Source of the DNA: Cerioporus squamosus
Taxonomy: Eukaryota; Basidiomycota; Agaricomycetes; Polyporales; Polyporaceae
Direction of reading: 5' to 3'
Length of the DNA stretch: 64,000 nt
Assembly: GCA_022592435.1 (NCBI GenBank)
Contig: JABYQS010000048.1
Span: 164,196-228,195, forward strand
Position 1 is the stretch's first letter. Every line of letters starts with the position of its first letter. A program made the position numbers and the translations under genes. The notes under the pieces were generated by a model. That model did no database searches. It saw only the letters and a program-made list of their open reading frames with translations, and was not told where the DNA came from. This document shows positions 50,740 to 60,519 of this stretch, one piece after another.

Positions 50740-51945
50740 CGCTTTGTCCGTAAGGAAAGAAGGGAGAGCCAGGCGAACTTGAAGGTTGTCTAGTAACGCA
50801 AAACAAGGGCTGTTGTGACGTCGCCTTCAAGCTCGTGCGTCCGTTCACGTACAATGTCGCGCTCTCTCGCCATATTTGTTCTGGGACAATGACTGGGCCT
50901 TGTTGCGACTGTGGTGCACCGTTGCCTGGTTGGTCGCTCACACGCTGTGTCCTCCGGTTGCCCGTCACGTACGTGACCAGCTCCGAGGTACCTTGTGTCC
51001 TCAGCTTCCCCGTCACCTACATGACCCATTCTGTCGCACTTTTCTGGCCATAACAAGCATCCGGAGGCTAGTAACGCGCATATTATACCGCACAATATCA
51101 TTAGGTGAGTCTTATCCGTGTTTTCGGTTCCAAAGCTAGAAGAAGCGACGCCATGCTTCTCAATCATGGTCTGCGCATCGCCCCCAGGTCCCACACTCGG
51201 AAGAATCCAGCGGTCCACTGTCCGCCGGACATAAAGCCCCTGTCCGTGCTTTCATCGGGCACATATGATGTCGCGCGAGCCTGTTGTTAGCTCGAGAAGG
51301 CGTCCGGAGCATGACGCTGACCCAAAGCCTTCATCGCCCCAGATATCCTGCCGCTGCGGTCCTGACGTGCATCCGTCAGAGAACGTCTCGTTCTGTGCCA
51401 TCGAAAACATTTCAGCCGTTCCAATAGCCAAAGCGTTGGTGGCTGCCTCATTTGGGACATGCTGTCCTCCGATTCTCTGGGAAGTCATCAGATGTTCCGC
51501 CACGAACAAACCCACCTGCGGTATCGGGAACACAACTCGCGTTCCAGGGCACTTGCCGCGTGTACCCGCGCCCGCCCTGCTATTGTGGGGATGTAGAAGC
51601 AGCCGGATCGTGCTTCCACCGCCGAAGTAGAGCCATCAGTGCTCTATCCGACAGGTTCTGGGGGTCCAGCGCCCTGGTATGTGTTCCGATGATCTGGTAC
51701 CAAGTGTCAGCCGCACGGACGCGTCTTTGACCTCGGAACTTGGCGATAGATGCGATTCCTGTGCATAGGTCCACGACAAAATCGGGCAGACACGAGTCAT
51801 AGCGCTGCACGGGGCAGAATCGGGCAGGCAGCCTCGGCGGAGGGCGCAACACTTCCCAGGCCCTCCTTCCAAATAGTCGTAAAGCGTCGTGCACTTAAGC
51901 CTCGGCGCGGGAGGCCATACAAGGGCATCCTTGTTCTCCTCCTCC
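50740..51945 (-). repeat. Inverted duplication, right arm (segment Q upstream of P2)
   Basis: Reverse-complement partner of 44765-45955, separated from it by 4.8 kb holding COQ6 and the anchored protein gene. On the minus strand the frame 51894-51580 reads RLFGRRAWEVLRPPPR and then YDSCLPDFVVDLCTGI. It stops before the end of the arm, whereas the left arm stays open further. Confidence 0.8.
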
Positions 51946-52006
51946 CCGTTCCATCCGCTCGTCTCCAAGCCACCCGTACACAACGACAACGTGCGCTTCT
52001 TCGACA

Positions 52007-53717
52007 ATGACACGAACCCACAACAAGGGCCACGGCGAAGGCGCACCGCCACACAAGCAAACGTCCTCGACGAAGGCCGCTCATCCTGCCGACCTTGCCA
52101 AGTCCAAGGTATGTTCTCCCTGCACGGTATTCGGTCCTAGTGCTGACGCGCTACTTGTCCTTTCAGAAGAGTCCCAGGCAGAAGTCGAAGGGTTTCCGTG
52201 ATAGGATCCCCATCGCACTAAAGGGAATTCCTCGTGGACATGTAAGTACTCCCCGGCGGTCACATCTATCTCTGCCGTTGATATTGTTTCCTGCATCTAG
52301 TTTCCCGTCTGGGGCGGGAAAGGCATCGCAGGTCATCACACTCCCTTCGCCCTGTTCGCTCAGGCAACTCCGGTCACCCCAGATTTTCATGCTCCCGAGC
52401 TTCAGACAGCCGCCTCGCCTGCCTCGCATCTCTCGCAAGATATCCATGGCGGCCGTTTACCCACTGATTCACCCGGAGAAGAGGTTCGTGACGCTGTTGC
52501 GCGTTGACTATCCTTGATTTGCTGACGTGCGGGTGTAGTTGCATGCTCTACTGGCTGGAGTATCCCCCGCGTCCGCTGACGCCACTGAGTTGAACAATCA
52601 GGGCGAGTCAGCCAATGTTTCGCCCTTCGTCAACAATCCGTCTCTCCCCATGTCGCAATGCGGCTATCCGTCCCCATCGGAGAGTTCCGGCATGGATCCG
52701 GAGGAACCCTACACGCCCATTGATGATGTGGCGCAGATGCCACTGTTGCACACCGCGACTACATATAACGTCCTCCCCTCTCCAGCGGACAACGTCTCTG
52801 GCACCTCCCTTCAAGGACCAAATCCCCCGTTCGCCTCTCAGACCTACGCAGCGGCAGCGGCGTACCATGATTCGACGCCGCAGGTCCCACTCGGGCAGCC
52901 GGGGCAGTCGCCCTTCAGCTTCCATGGGTACGTCTGTCCATCTCCCCCGCAACACTGCTTCACGCAGGACGCACCTGCCCCCGTCTACAACGACGGGATT
53001 GCTGGGCAGTCGGGTGTCGGCTCCCGGGATGTTGCGACGAACACACTTGGACTGGATCGTTGGCACGACGAGGTCAACGAGTCCTCTGGATACTTCGTGA
53101 TGGCGCCAGGCCACGTTGGATACCCGGTCCTGACTCGCAACTTTCCCCACACCCCGGTTAGTGGCCTGCAGCACGGCTACGACGCGTCGTCGGTCGCCTC
53201 TGCTTCAAGTCGGGGAACCTATCCGTCTCCCGGTCTCGGAGACGCCCCGTGTACCCATGAGCCACCGTATTTTGCGGGAGAACAATATGCGCAGATGTTC
53301 CCAGTCCCGTCTGCGCAGCTTGTCTCATACGCCAATGAGTTTGATCCAGGACATCATCCCGTCGGAGGCGCCTTCGAGCCCTCGACGCACATGCCCGCAT
53401 ACTCTGGGCAATCCCCGGTGCGAGGAACTTCGGAGCTCGAGGACGTCGGGGACGATCTTGTCGGGTCCCTTCGCCAGTTCGGTAGCCACCTCGTCGTCTC
53501 TCCCTCCCTCGGATATGAGCTTGACCTTCCATCGCCGACGCATATGGATCCTGGGACCGAACTAGACACGGACGATCTTGACAGACTCCTTGCCTGGGTG
53601 CAACATACCCTCGAAGTGTCCCCGGATATCGACTTCAGTCATTTGTCGCTTCCTTCAGTACATGCTGGTGGTGGCTACCCGACGCCGGATGGGGAGCTCT
53701 TCCCCGCTCTCCCTTGA
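52007..53717 (+). CDS. Hypothetical low-complexity protein P2
   Basis: No domain recognised. Four exons close, all with phase-0 introns: 52007-52108, 52167-52241, 52301-52483 and 52539-53717 (1539 nt, 512 residues). Exon 1 is hydrophilic and Lys/His-rich (MTRTHNKGHGEG). Exon 2 is basic with a KSPRQKSKGFRDRIP motif comparable to KNKIPERF in P1. Exon 4 is Pro/Ser/Tyr/Gly-rich and ends with an acidic-amphipathic segment (DDLDRLLAWVQHTLEV, then SPDIDFSHLSL) resembling a transactivation domain. A nuclear regulatory role is inferred only from composition. It is the inverted partner of P1. Confidence 0.7.
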
Positions 53718-54178
53718 CCACGTCTTATTTCCGCTCGTTAACTCATACTACTCGCGACCATGGCTTCGGAGGAGGTTCGTCTCTTCCTCGAGAACAGGGG
53801 CTCGTGTTCATGAGCCCCTGCGTGTCTTTAGTAATAGCAGCCTGCTACCGAAAGCTTCGAACGAACAATGTATCAGATGTATTGGCCCGCAAATCCGCGA
53901 ACAATTATATGGAGTGCAGTTCTTCACAGAGACACGGGCACAATCGAGACATCTTGCGGTGAATTATCGATCTAGCTCATCCTTTGTGCTAACACGCGAT
54001 GTGGTTGGATAAGAGGAATGATGGTAGATGAAAACTGGCTTGCCATGAGCCTGCATGAAGTCCTGATCACTTTGTTTGGGCTACGCCACGGCCGGCCGGC
54101 CGGGCGATGGAAGGAATTGGAGAGACGACTCGGCTCAGTCGGACAGTACCATCACAGTGGCTGAGGATTAGCTCTGCT
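53718..54178. other. P2 3' flank
   Basis: No gene. One degenerate partial repeat unit resembling the following tandem repeats lies near 54030-54060 (TGCCATGAGCCTGCATGAAG). Confidence 0.5.
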
Positions 54179-54610
54179 GACTTGCTATGAGCCTACATAG
54201 AAAACGGTCCGCTTTCTATGTTAACTCATAGCACGGCAGTCCTGAATCTCATCCAAGTATGTAAGTTTGTACAGCCGACTTCAAGTTGACAGTGAAGGTG
54301 TCTCGACTTACCATCATAAAGGGAGTACGTAGAAGGGAAGTGACTTGCTATGAGCCTACATAGAAGATATCTCGCTTCTATGTTAACTCATAGCACGGCA
54401 GTACTCCTCACCCTCATAGGAATATGTGAGTTTGTACAGCCGACTTGACATTGCAGGCGTCACCACCATAGAGAGTGTGTGTAGATAGGGATTAACTTGC
54501 TATGAGCCTACATAGAAGACATTCCGCTCCTATGTTAACTCATAGCAGGGCAGTCCTAACTCTATTCGGGCTGAACACGATGCAAGAACGGAAGTATGTA
54601 TAGTGAGTTA
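54179..54610 (+). repeat. Three tandem units of about 152-163 bp, each with a palindrome
   Basis: Units begin at 54179, 54342 and 54494 with ACTTGCTATGAGCCTACATA. Each contains an imperfect hairpin, TGCTATGAG...CATAGAA pairing with TTCTATG...CTCATAGCA or a close variant, followed by a shared GTACAGCCGACTT word in the first two units. Confidence 0.85.
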
Positions 54611-55716
54611 ACAGCGGAGACCACGGTATCACTACGAATGACGCGCTACCAGTCTGAATCACTTACCGGATTGCTGAGTACAAGTTACAACCGCAACAAG
54701 GGGGACAAGGAGGGTCAACGAAGCGGGAGGGAGAATGATATGGATCGCTCGACCATCGGCGCCCTTTAGTACTTGCCAGCTGTTGGAAATTAGGGCGACG
54801 ACAATAAGACTGAGCACGTATGGCGGCCTGTGCTGCGACGATGGCCACGGGCTACTGGAGAGTCGCCACCGCAATTGTTTAGAGCTCCTCCGCACTGTGA
54901 TGTCGATGAGCAACCGGTACACGTGGATAGGCTGAAACATATGGCGTATGAACCTTGACGTTGGTTATGAAGCTCCGCGTGATCTTGACTGCACGCAACA
55001 GGCTGCAACAGGTCATAGAAGTTCTTCTGCGGATGAGACCTTATGAGAACAGATGAGAACCCACTGTCGCAGCGCGTCTCCTGAACTTCATATCCCTGCC
55101 TTCGCATAGGTATACTGCCGTTAGCACGATGGTTGGCAACCGCGCCGCTAATTGTCTTCGGGAGTACGACGTCATTATTGTTGGTCCCGACCAGCTGGAT
55201 ACAGGGCGTGCAAGGGCGGGCGACGATTGTTCTCGGTCTCCATGAGATGCGAGTGAAACAATAAGCACACGCACGGGTACTAAACATGAGGCAATTAGGA
55301 TATTCCCGTGTCATTTCGACAAACCGCGGTAGTCATTCTCGAAGAATCGGGTGAGGCATCATAGCAAGACGAGCTCGATGAACGCATCGAGGAGAGCAGG
55401 AAGCCAGGACCCCCGATAGTACGGTCAACAGTCTGGTCCCGACCGGCGAGAGGTCACTCAGGTTTTGGTCCGCACACCAAATATCCTCTTTAGGCCGGTT
55501 TTGGTCCGCAAAATGGGCGCCTAAGCGGGTTTGGGGTCACGTGGACACTCCATCTGAGCGCTATTTACTATATTAGGCAGCTGGTCCGCACCTGGTACCA
55601 GACTGTGGACCCCCGAAGGGGTTGGTTTAGGTCCGCCATGGGACCAGAGTCCACACCTCCAAGCCCCCTAGGTTTTGGTCCGCACACGGCCCAGGGTGTA
55701 AGCGCCGTTATCGGGG
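54611..55716. other. Intergenic repeat-poor DNA with short dispersed motif
   Basis: No supported gene. The 14-mer GGTTTTGGTCCGCA occurs at 55461, 55497 and 55671, with weaker variants in between. Confidence 0.5.
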
Positions 55717-55901
55717 GTCCTAGCACGACGTGCACCCGCAGAAAAACCTGTAGGTGAAAGGGACGTGATTGTCCCGGACGGGCTAAAGTATCCTTGTTTT
55801 CGCGGGCGCTTAGGCCCCGAATCAGTGAAAGTTAAGCCCACCCGGGAACTTCTCGTCCCTTTCACTGCCCAGTTTTTCGGCTGGTGCACGTCGTGTAGGA
55901 C
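55717..55901. mobile_element. Small TIR element (MITE-like), about 185 bp
   Basis: The left end GTCCTAGCACGACGTGCACC and the right end, whose reverse complement is GTCCTACACGACGTGCACC, continue as a diverged inverted match of about 60 bp (GAAAAAC, GTGAAAGGGACG, CCCGG). The internal spacer is only about 60 bp, so it is nearly a foldback. No coding capacity. No clear target-site duplication seen. Confidence 0.7.
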
Positions 55902-55919
55902 ACTGCAAAGACCTCAGCC

Positions 55920-56760
55920 TTTCCGATCATATAATGTTTTTTCAAAATGGACAAATATGGTATGCCTCTCTTCGGACTAAACATGGCATACCAAAATGCT
56001 GCTATTTTATCACAAATTCTCTCAATGAAATTCTTAGCTCTTCTGGATGATAGATGCCGCACAATATCTGTTCCTCTTAGTCTGCTTCCATGCATACAAA
56101 GAGTATGAAATCTCCACAGTCCAAAAGTAGTTCACTATGACAAATTTGTGTCTTGACAATACAGATATAATTATGGCAGGAATGGTGTTAACCTACATTA
56201 TTGCTGCGCAGACAAGCAAGGCATAAGGGCTTGCATTACTCCGCTATCCCTGATATCGGTTGTTTGTGTTTATTTGAACACTTAATCATGGGCTTTTAGA
56301 CAAATTGACAAGAATTCCTACAATATGGCTACCTTGAAACTGCAGATATAATCCTCTCCTTGTCTTGTAGAGAAAGATATCAGCAGTGCTTGGTATTTTT
56401 GGTGACATTAAGTACATATCTATTTTTGGGATGTGATAGTTGAAATACAATCAACTCCTTTTCCACATACCATGATCCTGATATTTTATCTCAATTCATT
56501 GTCCAATGTTTTGTCCCAGTCTTGTCCACCATGAAAGGCTTACTTGGACACTTATAGAAGTGTATGTAGCTCTCCACAATAGTCTATCATTGACAGAGAT
56601 GTCTGCTAAAAGAATATCAGTGACTAATAATACAAGTTATAATCCATCATCATGATATACATCAAAGTTGGGCAGTTCTTGGATCCTAAAACTATACATA
56701 TTGTTTTAATCACTCATTGCCAATGAAAGGCTACATTTTTTTCAACCTTTACTCCTGGAG
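55920..56760. other. AT-rich island
   Basis: About 840 bp that is visibly far richer in A and T than the rest of the window, with no long open frame. Minus-strand reading near 56330-56540 gives protein-like fragments separated by stops, so a decayed element is likely. Confidence 0.6.
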
Positions 56761-56969
56761 AAATGGCTATGGAAGGCTGACTGGCCCTCTGCGGGCTTCT
56801 CCTTTGCTTTCTAGCTCAGGTGCTCCAGTGCCCTCAGGCCAGTCTGCCCACCTAGGCCTACTCTTGATTCAGGTCAAAAAGAGCACCAATTGCCAAGAGA
56901 GATTCTGTTTGGCAAGCACCGGTACCCGAGGGCTGCATGAGAAGAATTTCAGACCACAATTGTTCCCTT

Positions 56970-57217
56970 TACTGTAGAGTTTCGACCGATGCGGTGCAGG
57001 CCCCAGCGGGGTGTGACCTGTAACCGCCCGCAGTCGCCGGAGCGGAGCGGAGGTGCCCAAAATTTGCCTGATTTGGCCTGCTAAACACCCGAAAACCGAG
57101 CCAAAACGCGAAAATGGGGGCCCCAAAGGGGCCGTGACCTGTGACCTACAGCACGATGTGGTGCGGCGGAGGCCCCTGTGACCTGTGACGCGCCGCATCG
57201 GTCGAAACTCTACAGTA
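56970..57217. mobile_element. MITE with near-perfect terminal inverted repeats, about 248 bp
   Basis: Ends are TA-CTGTAGAGTTTCGACCGATG and its reverse complement, matching for about 25 bp and then with one mismatch. Both ends are flanked by TA, in line with a TA target duplication (Tc1/mariner-like) or part of a 3-bp one. The interior is GC-rich with repeats of GTGACCTGTGAC and no coding capacity. Confidence 0.8.
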
Positions 57218-57814
57218 TAGTTCAATCCTCCCTGCTCATGGCTCAGTTTTTCCCCAAACCCCCGCCTGCATCACTCAATGACATCGATCTTGCCTTTCCG
57301 AATGCTCCGCTGTTCTGCTGCATCCAGACCAACGTCCCGTAGCTTTGTGTTGATGGAGGACAACCTTTTCATCGATTATTGGATGCGCTGACCTGTACAT
57401 TACCACCGGGGTCCTGTAGGGATCCCCAGCTTGTCCTTTTGTCTTCCAGTACCTAGGCCACTGGCTACTCGCTGTACTTGACATCCTCATCCTCACACTC
57501 TATTTTATCTATCTCTGTCATCCTCTTGCTCTCACCTTCTAGCCACCGCTCGAGTCGGGGGTATGGATCATGCAACCCTCGACACCCTTGGCCCATCCTC
57601 AGGGGTGTGCCTATACACTGTATAGCCCGCCTGCTAATGTTGTTTTGGGTAGTTATTGACCTGATTTATGTAGAACTACTTTGATCTAGGCTTTGCTTGT
57701 ACTGCATACACATATATCCCCCATATGTATGACCTACAGTGCCTTTCCAGCCTGCTATGAGACATACCCTTGGTGTAACCCCCCACCCCTCTGTACCCTT
57801 CTGCAACACCCTTC

Positions 57815-57850
57815 AAAACCCCCCACCCTTGGTCAGGGGTGGGGGGTTTT
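57815..57850. repeat. Perfect hairpin of AAAACCCCCCACCC / GGGTGGGGGGTTTT
   Basis: 14-15 bp stem with a 7-nt loop, inside a C/G-rich tract just 5' of the retroelement coding region. Confidence 0.8.
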
Positions 57851-60031
57851 CAGGGGTAGGGGTGGGGGTAGACATCCAGACACCCTGGGGTTCACCCCTG
57901 CAGGGCCCTAGCTGCGCATGGATGCAGAGGAGCCCAAAACTTCTCCCACACCTGTCACCTTCGTCCACAGCCCCTGGTTTCTCGCTGAATACGAACAACC
58001 AAGCGACCTTCCATTCCCACTCCAAACCGCTGCCCACCACGAGAATATCTCCCATGCGTTTTACGTGTTCGCTCTGCAACACCTTGAACTGGTCGAGAAC
58101 ACGTACTTCCAGGTGACGGAGACAAAGTGGATCTATAGGGACCAGGTGACATACCACCATATTTACGTAGGAGCATCCGCTACGCTAAGAGACAACGGCC
58201 AGTGGATCATTGAGATCAGAGACCGCTTTGAACTCATCTCATCTCACCCCCCACCCCTTGTCTTTGACGTCCAATGCCGCAAGTTCCTGCTCCAAAGCTG
58301 GGAACATACCGGTCGAGCCGACGACACCCCGCTATGCCCGTGCAGCGTCTTCACAGATCTCACTGTCCCATTTCCATTGCTCTGCTGAGTGCTATGCGCT
58401 CGGCATCGGGATTAGTAATTGCCCATCACATCACACACCTTCCGAGCACCCCGCGACTCCGACGACTCGCCGTCAAGAGCATCAAGCCCTGTTGTCGACC
58501 CCGAACTCGTTCGCGAGTCTGCAGGAGGCTACTACATTGAAACTGCAGCAGGAGGTCGGCAGGAGGTTGTTTGGAGCTTCGAGCACGAGCATTGGGAACC
58601 CTACCACACTGCGCCCATCACCTCTTCACCCGTCATTGAACCACAAGACCTGGACGGCTCTGCCGCAGCCGAAGAACCGGAAAACCCCGTCGTGGACACC
58701 CCTCAATCTGAACCCACAATCCTACCCACCACAGACAACGTAACACCCCCCACTACCCCCGTCATGTCGAACACCATGCCGATCACAGACATCAGCAACA
58801 AGCCGCAGTGGTTCAACATCAACAAGAATTACATCCGACGCTTCTGCCTCATGTTTGAGCTATACATCAGGCAGAATGCGAAGCACTACAGCTAAGAGGG
58901 TGACAAGATCGTCCTATTCCTTAGCTTCATGCAAGGTGACATCGCAGGGGTATGGGCTGAACTTGTAATGGAAATGATACTCGCTGATGAAGAAGCTGCC
59001 TTGCAGAACCCTGCGCACCCTCTGACATATGGCACACTGAAGAAAGTACATGACTCGTTCGACAAATGATTCCAGTTTGTCGACTCGAAGGGCAAAGTGC
59101 AATCATCCCTCAAGACCATCAAGCAAGAAGGCAGTGTTGAGGTGTACATCACCAAGTTCGAAATCCTCGCGCCAAAGACGAAGTACGACATCGAGGTGCA
59201 GGTCTACTTCTTCAAGAAGGGTCTCAAGCTGTCCATCTTGGACGACATCTATCGCATTCACCCGCTCGCAACTGACCTTGCAACCTACAAGATGTATGCC
59301 CTTGCCATCGACAAGCAAGCACGCAACCGGAAGAAGGAGAAGGAGTGATGAGGTACCAGCTCGAGCTCGAGCCGTCATGGTGCGCGCTTGAACACGTTCT
59401 TCAGAACCCCGCAAAACCCTCCCCATCCTCGTGTGCGCTTGAACATGTTCTTCAGAACCCCGCAAAACCCTCCCCATCCTCAGCAGAACGCCACACGGTG
59501 ACGGGCCCGGCAGTGTCCACCCAACATGTCCCAATGGACATTGACACAATATGTCACATGACACTCACACTCGATGAGAAGAAGCACCTGCTCGAGTCGA
59601 ATGGGTGCTTCTACTGCCGCAAGCCTGCTGCTGGTCACATCGCTCGCAATTGTCCGCAGAAGTCCACGCTTCCGGGCTCTGGACACTGACTCAGGTGCAC
59701 CAGATGCTTTGATGTCGTCCAACCCCACGCCGGCAGCCATGACCAACCCACTCAAGACGTTCACGGACATGATCAATCAAGTCAAGACTTGATGCCAGTC
59801 GGAGAGAGGAGGCTAGTGCGCTGTTGAAGGATTTGGTCTCGATGTTGGATTTTTAGACTGTCCCGCTGTCACGCCGTCAGTTGGGATGAAGCCACACACT
59901 GGAGTTGTGTTCCATAACAAGTATAATGTTCTGTCGAGCTGCAAACCAATCTATCCCACTTCCATTGCCATATCCGCCCTCACTCGCAATCATCAGACCC
60001 CGTTGATTACCCTCGCATTAGTATCAGCTAC

Positions 60032-60519
60032 CCTGAATTATTTGATGTGCTTAGTTATGGTGGAAGCTGAATCATTTGGGCCCTTAGATGTTGTAATTCC
60101 AGCCCAACTAGACGTCTTGATGTCAATGTGATAACAGTTACTTACTCCTTCCATGTATCGAACACTTACTTACCCTCAGTAATAAGTACAGTCATCTACA
60201 GCTGAACCCGGTTGGGCCATAGATGACTGTACGCAGGACGCCAGACGGGATATACATTGTTACTGGCACTGGCAAAGAAAGCCCTGGTGGCCTAGTTGGA
60301 TGGTGTCTTGTATGCCCTCTTTAGGCCCAGGTTCAATCCTCTTGGGAGTATTTTTGGGTCGCCTTTCAGGCTTATTTCCTGCGTACAATATATTTGGCCA
60401 ATATTTGTTGCCTGCGACCTTACGAGAGTGCCCAATATTTGGGCGATTAGGCACCTCCCTTAACTAAGGGCCCAAATGATTCAGCTTCCACCATAACTAA
60501 GCACGTCAAATTATTGAGG
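60032..60519. mobile_element. TIR element of 488 bp nested in the retrotransposon
   Basis: The outer about 55 bp at each end are inverted repeats with few mismatches (left CCTGAATTATTTGATGTGCT, then shared CTTAGTTATGGTGGAAGCTG). It separates gag from protease of the host element. No transposase frame. A second small inverted repeat, AGTCATCTA/TAGATGACT, lies at about 60191-60231. Confidence 0.85.
60270..60450 (+). mobile_element. tRNA-derived SINE head with pol III A and B boxes
   Basis: A box TGGCCTAGTTGG at 60288-60299 and B box GGTTCAATCC at 60330-60339 fit the internal promoter consensus with tRNA-like spacing. The surrounding bases resemble a decayed tRNA (CCCAGGTTCAATCCTCTTGGG). The 3' boundary is uncertain. 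It lies inside the TIR element. Confidence 0.65.

Noticed and set aside
42910..53717. P/Q divergent pairs as a homeodomain mating-type locus
   Set aside because: The divergent pairing is reminiscent of HD1/HD2, but no homeodomain (WFxNxR) can be found in any frame of P1, P2 or Q.
54179..54610. CRISPR-like array
   Set aside because: Units are full tandem repeats without unique spacers, and the genome is eukaryotic.
57815..57850. Transcription terminator hairpin
   Set aside because: Intrinsic terminators of this form are bacterial; here it sits in a simple C/G tract beside a retroelement.
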